From the NCBI GenBank assembly GCA_947095585.1, contig OX352762.1:12627969-12691968 (forward strand): a stretch of DNA of 64,000 nucleotides, in the 5' to 3' direction. Shown one piece after another: positions 31,911 to 42,790 of the stretch (position 1 is its first letter; every line of letters begins with the position of its first letter). The notes beneath the pieces are model-generated. The model was not told where the DNA came from. It ran no database searches and worked only from the letters and a program-made list of their open reading frames with translations. This stretch comes from Nephrocerus scutellatus (Eukaryota; Arthropoda; Insecta; Diptera; Pipunculidae). The translations under genes and the position numbers were made by a program.

Positions 31911-33134
31911 TTAAAATTCCGAATGCAAGCATTTTCCTGTGCATTCTCCACTACAAGCTATCTTCTCATCTCTCGACACAGAAATGCTACCGCAGAAACC
32001 TGAATAAAGTTCATGGCTAATGTGTTTGCGATATACTTTTGCAAAGAACACCCAGTGGTTTATGTACAATAATTGAATTTTCATATCATATAAGACGGCG
32101 TTTTCATTTTCATGCAACTTGCTGATGGAGGAGGATACCTTTATGTTTGGTAAATGTATTGCTTACCACCATTTGGATAGTGCTGAAGGCCGGTTCTTTT
32201 TGTTCGTTTTTGTGACTGTGCATCTGTTAAATTTATGAGTAACATCCTGTTTAATGATCTTTTCATTTCATGTCTCTTTATACTTTTAATTTGAGTTGGT
32301 TGCTGTCGGAGAAAGTGAAATTTATTAATCTATCTTTTACGCCTACAACAGATATATGTTTTTTCTTCTTCATTTGTGATATGATTCTTGCAAAATCATA
32401 ATAATTATTAGGTAACATGATACAAATTAAAAATGGATTTATTTGGAAGAAAAGTAAAAGAAAAAAAATGAACTTAGAAGTAATTTATTGGCGCAAAAAA
32501 ACAAAGTAACTTCTAATACACACATTTATTGATAAAGTTAAACAAACACTTAAGCAAATGTATTTACAAGTATACACGTATTAAGACTGAAAATATTTAA
32601 AGCAAGTAACACTTAAATAATGCAATGCAAATGAGTAAAAAGAAAATAAATCAATTGAATTAAAAAGAGTTGTAAGTGAATAATATGTGCACTATAGTAT
32701 GATATTTGAAGAATGTTGTTGAGTAAAATTTGTTTCACAACAACTTAGATTTTAGTCCCATTGTAAAAATATTAAGAAATCCTACGATCGATTGTTGTCG
32801 GTTGTGGTAAGCACGGTGAACGGATCTGCAAATTGTCGATTTGAGACATGTTGCGCTTTGGTTTGAAATGATTGGACATTTTCTTAACTCATGAAATTCA
32901 AATTCGTGCATAAAACGACAAGGGTATGCTTCCAATAATAGGGCGAAAAGAGATGGGATATATGGTGCTTATCTTTTGATTTTTTCCATCGGTCCTTTAG
33001 CTTAATTTTGTAGTTTGATTAGAATTTTGTTAAAGTGGTTTGCTTCATGAATCTTCTATACATACAATACACGAACAAATTAATAGGTAGTTGAATAAAC
33101 AAACAATTTCTAAGTTCCTTAATACAATTAAGCA
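31911..33134. other. AT-rich spacer
   Basis: No motif-bearing frame. A 66-codon minus-strand frame at 32735-32935 shows no recognisable domain. Confidence 0.45.
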
Positions 33135-35700
33135 CATTTTTTCTTCTTATGTCCTAAATCCCCTTGTGGGTCCTAGGGCCTCCACTACGCATACGCGCCA
33201 TCGCGTGCGGTTCATGGCAATGAGCTTCAGCTTTCTTCAACTCTTTCCCAATTGTCGTGCCTTCTCCTCAACTCTTCTGCGCTATGTATTTCTCGGACGA
33301 CCCGTTTTTCCACCATTCTGAGATAACGGATTCCATTGCATTGCGTAGTTTGCTATGGAACTGTCGCTTTTTCGGAGTGTATGACCAATCCACTGCCACT
33401 TCCGTCGTTGGATGGTTGTGCCATTGATTCCTGACCCGTTCTCTGGTGCAAATACGGCTCGTTAGAAATACGGTTAGGCCAGAAAACTCTTAGGATGTTC
33501 CGTAGGCACCTATTTATGAAATTTTGTAATCTTTTTGTGATAGTAGCGGTCACCTTGCAAGTGCTGCACCCATACAACAGCACAGATTCAAAATATCGTG
33601 TGCATCATTCCAAACCTTCGTTCTACCTTCGGTCGAGACAATACTCCCAAGATATTGGAAACTGTCTACTCTCTCTACCGGTTGTCCTGCAATGTTAACT
33701 TGAGTAACTGAGTTAGTGCCGAGGTTGATGATTTTGGTTTTGGCAATGCGTAAATCTTAAAACCGGCAACATTCGCCTGCCTATCCACATTTGTTGTCAT
33801 TTTGTGTAGCTCCATAATCCTGTGTGAGAGTAAACAAACGTCGTCAGCGTAGTCCAGATGTTTGAGTTGAGATGAAGGAGTCCAATGAATTCCTCCGTTT
33901 CTAGTAGATAAAGCTGCGCGAAGTACATCGCTAGTCAAAAAAAAAGTATCGGCGATAGAATGCAACCTTGTCGTACCCCACCTCGGATCTCGAATTCCTC
34001 TGACAGCTTTCCTCTATGCAGCACATGACATTTAGAGCCTTCATAGGCTGCAGGAAGAACGTAAATGCCTCTCCAGTTTTCGCACTCCATAAGACTACCT
34101 TTTTTAGGAAGCTTGACAATCATTCCCTTGTTCCACTCGTCGGGGAAATTTTCTGCCTCCCAATCTTCCTCTACAAGAGGATATAAAAGCTCTGCTGATA
34201 TCGTTGGAGCTGCACGCAGAAGCTCTGCAGGTATACCATCTAGTCCTACCGACTTGTTGTTCTTTAGTGCGTTAACCGCGGTAGCGATTTCGTCTTTACT
34301 GGGAGTTGAGGTGCGAATTCGGGAAGTTGTTTATTTCGGCAGCTCCATATGATTTGGGTGCATATCGTTAGCAAATACACGGTTAAGGACGGTAGAGAAA
34401 TGCTCCTTCCATCGCTTGAGCTGATCCTCATCTGAAACAGGTACGGCACCATCTAAGCTTTTCACCGGATGTTGGCCATCTGTCAGCTCTTTGGCGATTC
34501 TGTAAACGGTTCGGTTATCGCATCTGCTTGCTGCTTCCTCTGCTTCTATGGCCAGGTATATAATTACGTTTGTCACGTCTTACACCACGCTGCAATTCTC
34601 TCATTTTGCTTCGATAAAGGGACTCTAGCTCGATCCTTGCTGCTGCTGTGATATCTAAAATACGAGCTTAAAGTAGCTTACTATTTCAACTACTCAATCC
34701 GCCTCCAACCTTCGTCTACCAACAATACTTTCCGTTCAAGATGTGAAAACATTTCTCACAACTTTACAATATTCTTGGATGGTTGTCGGCAGTGAGCTGC
34801 TGATTGTCTCTACTCCTTGCGATAAATAATCCTTTAATTGTTGCCGTACTGAGGGTATCTTTAGACAGTCGATGTTATACCTAGGCATTTGGATGATATT
34901 GCTGATTCTTTGAACTGATACTGCATCAGTAACTGGACAGTAGCTACCATAAAGTGATGATCCCGTACCATACCTATGTCGGCTCCTTGTCTGTTTCGGA
35001 CGCCTAAAAGACAGCTCCTAAAACGTCAGCTGATCGCCACATGGTCGATTTGGTTGGATGATGATTGCCTGTCAGTTGACACCCAGCTGACCTTGTGGCA
35101 GGTCTTATGCTCAATCATGGTGTCTCCTATGACAAGGGGGTTGGTGTTTCAGAAATCGACAAATCTTCCACCATTGTGATTTCGTTCGCCGAGGCCGTGC
35201 CTCCCAATCACATGTTTGAGTCCTTCGTTGTCGTTGCCTACCTTGGCATTCAAGTCCCCCATCACGATGACGAACTCTCCGTTCGGCGTTGCGTTGAATA
35301 CTTAGCACTTAGCTGATTGTAGAAGTTGTCCTTTTCATGCTCAGTCAAGAAATTCGTTTGGGCGTAACATTATATCATTGTGACGCGTCGTACTTTTGTC
35401 CGAAATCTGGCCTACCACCATGTAGGTGCCCGGAAATAAGGCCTCTGAGTGCTGTTGGCGTTAGCAGCAGACCCACTCCAGATTCACGGGGACTGCCGGA
35501 GGGTTTGTCGGAGTAGAGAAGCACAGTGTTACACGTTGCGGATTGGTACTCTCCCGCGAGTACCGTGTCCAAATTATATCGAAGAAACTCACGTTCCAGT
35601 TAAGGAAATCTGGCATTTTGCGGTCCTTCACTCCCTGAGTCAAGGAGCGTCCTCACATTCCAGAAACCAATCTTAGTCCGGATAGAATAGCAAAAAGTCG
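33135..35700 (-). mobile_element. Family C retrotransposon, most complete copy (EN to C-terminus)
   Basis: Minus strand: EN (35650-34890, DTVLAGEYQSATCNTVLLYS, SGVGLLLTPTALRGLISGHL), linker (34700-34320, RIAKELTDGQHPVKSLDGA, DEDQLKRWKEHFSTVLNRVF) and RT start (34123, LPKKGSLMECENWRGIYVLP). A deletion then joins it to KCHVLHRGKLSEEFEIRGGV RQGCILSP. SDVLRAALSTRNGGIHW leads to LDYADDVCLLSHR (YADD at 33840-33851), and the C-terminus LLYGCSTCKVTATITKRLQN FINRCLRNILRVFWPN runs to 33135. The intact YADD and few stops in the linker make it less decayed than other C copies, yet motif A is deleted. Confidence 0.82.
33675..33965 (-). pseudogene. Family C RT motif C segment
   Basis: Open 96 codons with SDVLRAALSTRNGGIHWTP and HLDYADDVCLLSHRIMELHK. 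YADDVCLLSH is the hallmark of this endonuclease-RT family in arthropods and flatworms, as I recall it. Confidence 0.75.
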
Positions 35701-36034
35701 TCATTATTCGATCATTACTTATCCGAGGCGTTGTGTCGGTTTCAGTAGCGGGCATTATTCGGTACCGCAGGGTGCTAACCCACGTTACCTAGACTAGAAA
35801 CGCTAGACCGTTCGCGTGCCCGGTGACCACCACTAGGAGGTATAGCAAGCACTACATCATGAACTTGATTGTTGCGCTACTGGCTCAAATCAAGTTTTGA
35901 GCAGTCAGTAGTTTGCCGATCAATCGCAATGCAGATCCCCACCTGGAAATCCATAAAGCCAGGTTTCGTTTGCCGCCATGAGCCGTGCTGGTTTTTTAAA
36001 ACTTTTATTTTAACTTGACGACTTGGCGCCCGGT
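35701..36034. other. Unassigned stretch, possibly 5' end of family C
   Basis: Moderate GC, adjacent to the EN end of family C. No frame with motifs. Confidence 0.35.
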
Positions 36035-36300
36035 TGTCGTGTATGTTTCAACCTATTTCTGGTCAATTTTAAGCAACTTTCACACTACCTAGAGAGGTTA
36101 ACTTTTGTGAGCAACTCACTCGCATGGGCCATCTCTTAAATTCCATTTGTCACAAGAGTGGCGTGATGCGTGTGACAGTTGGATATTCAACTTTTTTGAT
36201 GTCCTTTTTAGCCAACTTTAACACGTTCTAGAGAGCTGAAATTTTGTGCACAGCTCTGTCTCATGGACCATTTCTGAGTGTAACGTGTGTGGTGTGTTAA
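36035..36300 (-). repeat. S1 repeat, about two units, reverse orientation
   Basis: AACTTTCACACTACCTAGAGAG (36066) and AACTTTAACACGTTCTAGAGAG (36213) give a period of about 147 bases. Each is followed by CTGAAATTTTGTG-type sequence and a GTGTG(G/T)CGTG block. Both unit ends of the mobile form are missing. Confidence 0.7.
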
Positions 36301-37974
36301 TTTGCAAGGAAATTGTTGTTTTAAAGAAACACGCTTAACAGCAAGAGGAAACTTAATAACAAAAAAAATTTTAATGTAAAGAGATATGATCAAAAAAATT
36401 ACTGCCTACTTAGTTTATCCATTTAAGTATAACAAAATATAGCTGAATAAATTTTTAACATTTAAGTAAAAAAAAATATTGAGACATTAACATCGATTCG
36501 GTGTTGTTGTTAGCAATGGTGATGTTTATGGTGATGATGATGATGGTGATAAATGAGTGATATTTCGTCATTGGAACGATGTACTTACAGAAAGTTAAAT
36601 GCGCAGTGGTGTTTTCATTCTCGTATCCCAAATCACAACGTTCAAAATTACTTGCGGCTAAGAAGCCTTAAGTATTTCTTAAACAAACTTAGCTCTACAT
36701 TTAGATTCTGACTTAATGCCCGGTGGCAATTGGACCGAAGTTAAGTCTTCGAACAGAGTTAAACTAGCGTTTAAGGGAAAACGGCATATTACAGTGCTAC
36801 CTTAAACCAAAAAACAAATTAAATCGGAGTTTACCTTAAGCGGGTGTCCAAAATGCTGGTAAAATCACTTTTCTGAATGATATAAATGACTTTTCAATTG
36901 GGACGCCACATTTTTGTAATATACTTTCTTGGCTATGAAATTAGCTAGTTGCGTCACGTTCCAACAAAGAAAAATTTCTGAAAATTACATAAAAATCATC
37001 ACCATTGCCTTTTTGAAAACAAAACAAAACGACACAGAAAATAATACACTGCTCTGCCAGAGTAAATGGACCAAAAATTTAATTCGAACTTTTTGCACTC
37101 ACTAAATCATAGTAGCGTGGCTTACAATCGTCAATCGGCACATAATAATAACATTTTAGATATTTCACAAAACAACTTGATCGTAGTTCATTTGAAATAT
37201 TCTGGTAAAATTGCTTAAATTTTTTTTTTGAAAAAATTGATAAAAAATACAAACTTCTTCGTCAAAGTAAAAAGCACATTCCAAAATTCAAATAAATTTC
37301 CACGTAGCTGCCACATATGGGAAACAACTGTAAACACTATTAAGATGTGAATTTTCTGTAACAAATTAAATTCAAAAACACCAAAAATTGCCAAATTGTT
37401 AGACTAATTAAATGTTAACAATAAATAAAACTTAAATTTAATTACATTTTTTTTTAGATATATTGTAATTAAGATAAATTTTTATTTTGTGCAAAAATTT
37501 AATAAACTACATGTGCACTATTAACATTATTGCGCCTCTGAGTGTTTATTGCAGTATGGTAACACATTTGTTTTTTTTTTTTAAAAAAAAACATTAAAAA
37601 TAAAAACAATTTCGATAAATATTAGGAATTTAAAAATAAAACATGATAGAGCACTACAGGATATTGTTGTGTGGACACACAATTACTCGTAATTTTGCAA
37701 CAAGAATGAATACTATAAATACATACAACACACGATAAACTAAACTTAAAATAAAATGTTATTTAATAAGCAAATAACACATCACAGTAAAATCATAAAA
37801 TTAATAACAATAAACAACAATAATACACACACGTTCTCAATAATAATTATTTTAAAATGTCACACAGGAAATAAGTGTATTATTATATATATATATATAT
37901 ATGAAATATACAAAAAAATAAAAATTAAACATTTAGTCAACAGATTAAAGAAAAAAAAATCTGTTTTTTTTTAT
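36301..37974. other. AT-rich spacer with simple repeats
   Basis: A (GAT)n-like run is at about 36527-36551 and (AT)n at about 37881-37902. No gene or transposon domain was found. The long open frame from 37756 is AT-derived. Confidence 0.5.
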
Positions 37975-38840
37975 TTACTGGCTGTTCCCGAGCGCTTCCT
38001 CTTATCATCGCATGATGAGGTGTGTAGGTGTACTATAGCCTATAATCTTTCACCACCTGCTAGTAATATACGTTCAAAATTCCACAAAAATCAGTTTGTA
38101 AGTGCGGTTGATACAAAAATTTACATTTTTCCCCGGTGAGTAGGAAGGGGCTTATAACTTTCCCCACCTGCCAATAATATGTATCGAAAATTTTATAAAA
38201 ATCTATCTGTACATTTAGCTGATATCAATATTTCACATTTTCCACCACCAGGGAATGGAAAGGAGAGCATACTGTAGCCTCTAACCTGCCAATAATATGT
38301 CTTGAAAATGTCATAAAATCGGTTGGTAAATGGGACTATATTTCCACTCCCCCTGGACACCGCCAGGTAAATGCAAGACTGTTGTTATATAGCCTGTAAC
38401 CTTCCTACACCTGCCAATAAAATACATAGAAAATTTCATAAAAATCGGTTGGTTAATGTGACTGATATTAACATTTCACACTTCCCACCGCCAGGAAAGG
38501 AAAAGACTAGCGTACTATTAGCCTGTAACCTTCCTCGAACTGCCAATAATATACATTGAAAATTTCATTAAAGTCGGTTGGTAAATGTGACTGATATTTA
38601 CATTTCACATTTCCCACCGCCAGGAAAGGCAAAGACGGTGAACTAAAAGCCTGTAACCTTTCTCCACCTGCCAATAAAATACATAGAAAATTTCATAAAA
38701 TCGGTTTGTAAATGGGACTATATTTCACATTTCCCAGGTAAATGGAAGACTGTTGTTATATAGCCTGTAACCTTCCTGCACCTGCCAATAAAATACTTAG
38801 AAAATTTCATAAAAATCGGTTGGTAAATGTGAGTTTCAAT
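37975..38840 (+). repeat. S3 tandem array, seven units of 111-129 bases
   Basis: The anchor CCTGCCAATA recurs at 38056, 38167, 38285, 38410, 38539, 38667 and 38781. Each unit carries GAAAATTTCATAAAAATCGG followed by TTGGTAAATG, a TTTCACATTTCCC block, CCGCCAGG.AA and AGCCTGTAACCTTCCT. Units fall into two alternating length classes, so part of the array may have grown as dimers. Apparent open frames across it are repeat-derived. Confidence 0.88.
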
Positions 38841-39084
38841 AAATAACTACCACACAAAACTTTATTTTTATTTACATAGAAATACTTTGCATAAAAATAG
38901 ACGGTCGGGGACATGAACAGAATATAAGGAATAACGTGTAGTATGTATGTATTAGGGATTGCAATCCCGGACGATTTTCTTACTGGAATTCGCTATTGAT
39001 ATTTCCTAGTCCCGGGATCCCGCCAGGATTGATCACACCACAATAATTTTCATACTACGGTGGTCTTTCAAAAAAAAAAAATAA
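38841..39084. other. Spacer
   Basis: AT-rich, with a short GATCCCGCCAGGATTG palindromic stretch near 39008-39030. No gene. Confidence 0.4.
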
Positions 39085-39335
39085 ATTCCAGATGCATCCC
39101 GCCCATTCTCGAACCCATCCATAATACCCGAGCCTCAACTCGAGCCCACGGGTCTACCATTAGGCCTATGTTTTGACGTACCAACCACAATAGTTATGTG
39201 GAATAAATGGCCCGACTCTGTGTTTCCGCATTTGTATAATCTTCAGTCATTCAAGATACATGTGCATAGAAATCTTACCTTTTCCTCTCCTTAATTTTCG
39301 AACGCCCACCCTGTGCTTAGCATTATATGTATATA
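39085..39335 (+). mobile_element. Family E C-terminal fragment
   Basis: Matches 12315-12575: TCCCGCCCAT, CCTCAACTCGAG, GGTCTACCATTAG and the CCCGACTCTGTGTTTCCGCA block. A ~20-base segment around 39188 is missing here. Confidence 0.75.
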
Positions 39336-39339
39336 TAAA

Positions 39340-39525
39340 AATGTACTTCTGCCTGGAATGTGCTCTGATTCATTGCTTTAGAGTTGTTGGTTCTTGGCTC
39401 ATGGACTCCGGCACCCATGCCTTCTTCTTTCTTTGATCCATCCGTTCATGGCTTCCGGATGTATCTGCTATTCATTTTCAGATCTGAATTCCTTATTGGT
39501 ATTCACACACACACACACAAGTGTT
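39340..39525 (-). mobile_element. Family A RNase H fragment
   Basis: Matches 41930-42055 in the same orientation (TGCCTGGAATGTGCTC, TTCCGGATGTATCTGCTATT). It ends in a (CA)n run at about 39504-39520. On the minus strand this corresponds to the TDGSK-containing start of RNase H. Confidence 0.65.
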
Positions 39526-39599
39526 TATAGCATCTTCCATACATAAAAATCTGCTACTGTGCTCAAAAAATTACTTACCATAAATAAGCTAAGGTGGAT

Positions 39600-39975
39600 G
39601 CATTCGCAAACAGAGGGGTGACAATCTATTGTGGTACCACGGGATCATCAACTTTTCCCCTTCACTGAACCAAATTTGAGCTTTTTTTAAATATCAGGGT
39701 GTCTCGCGCTTTACTGTTTTCCAGATCCGATAGATTGTTTATTATCTTCAAGAGCTGGGCATGAGCACAGCAAGAGGGATACTGTCTGTTTGTCCTCGGC
39801 ATCATTACAGCCTCTACAGTAGTCAATGAATTTAAAACCCAGCTTTCTCATATGTACTCTGAAAAGACAATCGCCCACATTAAGTTATTTTCAGATCTAT
39901 TCGTTGCTTTAGAGTGTCCCAAGTCCAGCTTTGGCCATACTTGTTTTGCTATACTACAAGTGGTGGCATACGTCG
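39600..39975 (-). mobile_element. Family A C-terminal (CCHC) fragment
   Basis: Minus strand: IAKQVWPKLDLGHSKA, FRVHMRKLGFKFIDYCRGCN, then DAEDKQTV and LSDLEN, matching QVWPKLDL, GHCLLGKHARRM and FCRSCMDEKEKETVEHLLCS of the copy at 57110-57400. Its order relative to 39340-39525 is the reverse of a normal element, so these are separate or rearranged pieces. Confidence 0.7.
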
Positions 39976-40188
39976 ACCTCTCTTATGTTAATGCAACATT
40001 AACATATATTCTAAATTTCTATTTCAATTTATTGTTTTTTCAGCAATAAATTTAAAGATTTGTTTCCTTTTTTTTGCCAACTCCTAATAAACAGTAACTA
40101 CATAATTATTGCTAAAAATTTCCAGAATAGAAAAGAACACCAAACCAAATCAAATAATAATAAACATTGTTATTAATGCATTCAATTC

Positions 40189-40194
40189 TTTAAT
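40189..40194 (-). terminator. Possible poly(A) signal of gene Y
   Basis: ATTAAA, 31 bases after the stop codon on the minus strand. It is a common variant of AATAAA. Confidence 0.45.
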
Positions 40195-40224
40195 ATGTTG
40201 TTATTGTTTTGGTAATGGAAAAGT

Positions 40225-40517
40225 TCATTTTCCTGATTTGAAGGTAATTGACCACCGTGGCGATGGGACTTCGTCTTCAGCTGAAACTCCATTTGGTGCT
40301 GGAACGTCATAATCCGCTAGCTCGCCATTCTATTTGATAGTAAAACAAAGTTAATTTAAAAAAATGTATATCACACTGGAAGTTAATTCCGTACCGGCAC
40401 TTGTATAGCTGATGAATTAGAAGCTGGGGCCTCAGGAGACTGTACAGCAGGTGCAGGCACTATAGCTGATGCAACGAATGCGACCAGCAAGGCGAAGACA
40501 ATTGTTTGCTTGAACAT
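40225..40517 (-). CDS. Gene Y: 75-residue secreted peptide, two exons
   Basis: Exon 1 is 40517-40395 (41 codons) and exon 2 is 40329-40225 (34 codons plus TGA). The intron 40394-40330 is 65 bases with GT..AG ends (donor GTACGG, acceptor TTTACTATCAAATAG) and phase 0. Residues 1-18 form a clean signal peptide (MFKQTIVFALLVAFVASA). The mature part is Pro/Ala/Ser-rich, then acidic, and repeats VPAPA, VPAPN and VPSPR, ending WSITFKSGK. There are no cysteines, so it is not a disulfide toxin or defensin. A TATA box lies upstream at 40572-40580 and ATTAAA downstream at 40194-40189. Without splicing, exon 1 would run only three codons into the intron before a stop. The gene lies between family A fragments. 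Candidate roles are secreted immune, seminal or cuticle-associated peptide, but none is shown. Confidence 0.82.
40330..40394 (-). other. Intron of gene Y
   Basis: 65 bases, AT-rich, GT..AG, pyrimidine-rich near the acceptor, phase 0. The length is typical of the short introns of higher flies. The donor GTACGG is not optimal. Confidence 0.75.
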
Positions 40518-40571
40518 CTTTACAGAATTGGAAGACGTGAGTTGTTTGATGGTTAATGTTGCATTCGCCCA

Positions 40572-40580
40572 CTTTATATA
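40572..40580 (-). promoter_or_regulatory. TATA box of gene Y
   Basis: TATATAAAG on the minus strand, 55 bases before the start codon. This places the cap site near 40545-40550 and a 5' leader of about 30 bases. Confidence 0.72.
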
Positions 40581-41014
40581 CGGAATTAACTGCGTTGTAT
40601 ACAGCTCTAATTGCCACAGTATTTCCTAATTACTTAAGTAATTAAGATAAGTTGGGTGATTTACAAATAAATAATTCATTAAATTGTTACTGGTAAGAAA
40701 TACCCGCAACAATGTAACTAAGTTTAGGGCGAAGAATAGATAGCTACGTTATTTGATATTTCTATTTTTTTTTGTTTGCTTTGCAAAAATGTGATTAGGA
40801 CCAACTAAGCTCTTTAGGTCGACTATCAAGTTATGTTAATATTTTATTTCCTGATAATACAGCGACTTTCATTTGCTTCTTACTTTTTAAAATTAAACAA
40901 CGATAAAGGCTTAATTTCCAGCTTTTCTTGCCTGACCTACTATATCAGTTTATCTTGAACGTTCTTAACTCTTGTCTGGGGGTTAATGCAGCACAATGTG
41001 ATTGTGCATTTTTG
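40581..41014. other. Upstream region of gene Y
   Basis: AT-rich. No further coding exon of gene Y seen. Confidence 0.4.
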
Positions 41015-41328
41015 TTCATTTAAGTTGATCTTATCCAAGGTAAATTCATAAAATGCCGTTCACTTATTAAATGGCCAAAGAGATGAGTAGTAAATCGCCT
41101 ATTATTACCTTTCAGCCAAGGTGTATTCGCAACAACGCACGGCGGAGACCCCAATTCCATACAGGAACTTAATATACGTGGTCTCCTTTGCTTCTCCACA
41201 AAGCTTGCAGCTGCCATCTTCTTCTAATTTTAATTTCCTTAGGTGCCCCTAAGTCAGTCTACAATGTCCTGTTAGGAACCCAGTAATGATTCTCACATTA
41301 CTTCTACTTAGTCGCAATATAAATTGGG

Positions 41329-41339
41329 TTATAGTTCCC
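41329..41339 (+). repeat. Left target-site duplication of the SINE
   Basis: TTATAGTTCCC, repeated exactly at 41624-41634. Confidence 0.8.
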
Positions 41340-41623
41340 AAAAGTGGGCGCCATGGCTCAGTAGATAAGAGCATGACTGCTGAGCAGAAGGTTCTTGGTT
41401 CGAATCCCAGTAACACCAAAAGTATTTTTCGCGAAAGTCTGAAAAACGTCCGAGAGTAAAAGAGAGTCGCGGAAATCTGCTCTATTCGTCGTTCCGATCC
41501 GGTATTAAGTTACAGGTCCCCTCCATTTGCGTGCAAAAATATATATGGTCAACATAAATGGTATCGAGAAGATAGGCCTTGGACCGCAATGGTCTGTCGC
41601 GCCGAATATTATTATTATTATTA
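41340..41623 (+). mobile_element. tRNA-derived SINE, full length, with target-site duplication
   Basis: The tRNA-like head carries pol III box A (TGGCTCAGTAG, 41354-41364) and box B (GGTTCGAATCC, 41397-41407) 43 bases apart. A tRNA-unrelated body follows with GGTCCCCTCCATTTGCGTGC, then an (ATT)n tail at 41607-41623. The 11-base direct repeat TTATAGTTCCC flanks it exactly. It lies in the family A frame between RNase H and the knuckle, so it inserted after that element. A 3' fragment of the same SINE is at 21363-21436. The tRNA part is not a functional tRNA gene: there is no good acceptor stem and the body continues. Confidence 0.88.
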
Positions 41624-41634
41624 TTATAGTTCCC
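41624..41634 (+). repeat. Right target-site duplication of the SINE
   Basis: TTATAGTTCCC, following the (ATT)n tail. Confidence 0.8.
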
Positions 41635-42584
41635 CAACCTTTCCTTTGCCTGTCGTAGGTCTGGGAGATTTTCCCATCTTACGGAAGCGGCTGCATTGTC
41701 TATTTTGCGTGATTCTTCCCGAATTATGCCCTATTTATTTGCGAGCTTATCCGCTGCTTCTGTGCCTTCTATGCCGATGTGCCCCGGCATCCTCCACCAG
41801 TCTAAACGCGATGTGGAATGCGTCCAGGGCCCTTAGCACATCTTGGCTGTCTGTCATGATGGCTATTTCCAATCTCATGTATGTAGTTTCTTTCCAGAAT
41901 TAAGTGAGCACATATTTCGATGGCATGTACTTTTGCCTGGAATGTGCTCGTGCATCCGTGCCTTCTGCTTTTTTTGATCCATTCGTATACCACTTTATGG
42001 CTTCCGGATGTATCTGCTATTCATTTTCAGATCTGAATTCCTTCTTGGTGTTCATTATGACTTCAAAGTTCTTCTTAAATTCAAGCTTTTGCACCATGTT
42101 ATCAAACGGCATGCTCGCTAAAGGAATCTATTTAGCAAGTGAATCTACTAGTCCTCTTGCATTGCTTCCGTAAAGCTAAAACTTAGCTAAGTTTTCTTGG
42201 ACTTGCTCTCTACCACTATGTGTAGTGGGAGTAGCCCAAAGATTGTCTCCATGCCCGCTGTGTGTGTGGTCCCCTTAATTAAAACACAGGTTAGCCCCTG
42301 CACTTTTTCCAATTCTCTTTTCGCCGTGCTTAGCTTGGTCATATTCGTCCATGCCACTGCTCCGTAGGTGATCATTACAATAACTATCATGGTGTACATC
42401 CAGTTCATTATTCTGGGAATAACATGCGTTGTTGAATGCTCCTTTGATGTCTACCTAGGATGGTGCATAGCGCAACCACCTTACTAGCAAGGGACCCCTC
42501 TAAACTTTCCTTCATCTTTCACAGTGCGGTCTCCGTAGAACTGCCCGCTCTGATGTTGATGATGATGTTGACTGGAGTATAGTG

Positions 42585-42790
42585 GTAGTTCTTTTACTCG
42601 TAACGGGATTCTATAGAGCTTCTAAACCTGCCGTAGATGTTGTTTTCAATGCCCCTGCTGGCCTTTGTATTTTGCTTAGCTTTTTTTTATTGCAGTGCGT
42701 TGTTCCGTTTTCCCCCATCATATTATCGACCCTTACAATACTGGGTTTGATCATTTATAGGTCCACGAAGTCGTTTTTGGGTTAAGCCCC
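42585..42790 (-). mobile_element. Small family A RT-thumb fragment
   Basis: Minus strand reads KLSKIQRPAGALKTTSTAGL EAL, a second version of the KVQRxAxxxxxGALxTTPTxALEVLL block. It is therefore a different insertion from 41015-42410. Confidence 0.55.

Larger units (their letters stand above)
41015..42410 (-). mobile_element. Family A copy, minus strand, split by a SINE
   Basis: Minus strand: end of RT (42408-42187, YGAVAWTNMTKLSTAKRELE KVQGLTCVLIKGTTHT, GLLPLHIVVESKSKK), RNase H (41993-41640, TDGSKKAEG-like start, FQAKVHAIEICAHLILERN), then after the SINE the knuckle region (about 41328-41015, KETTYILSSCMELGSPPCVV ANTPW). RT N-terminal parts are absent. A further fragment of the same region lies at 42585-42790. 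Confidence 0.78.

Noticed and set aside
37756..38559. Protein frames in the S3 array
   Set aside because: Open frames follow from repeat sequence; AT-rich with no codon bias.
41345..41420. tRNA gene
   Set aside because: Box A and box B are present but there is no proper acceptor stem, and the sequence continues as a SINE with an (ATT)n tail and target duplication.
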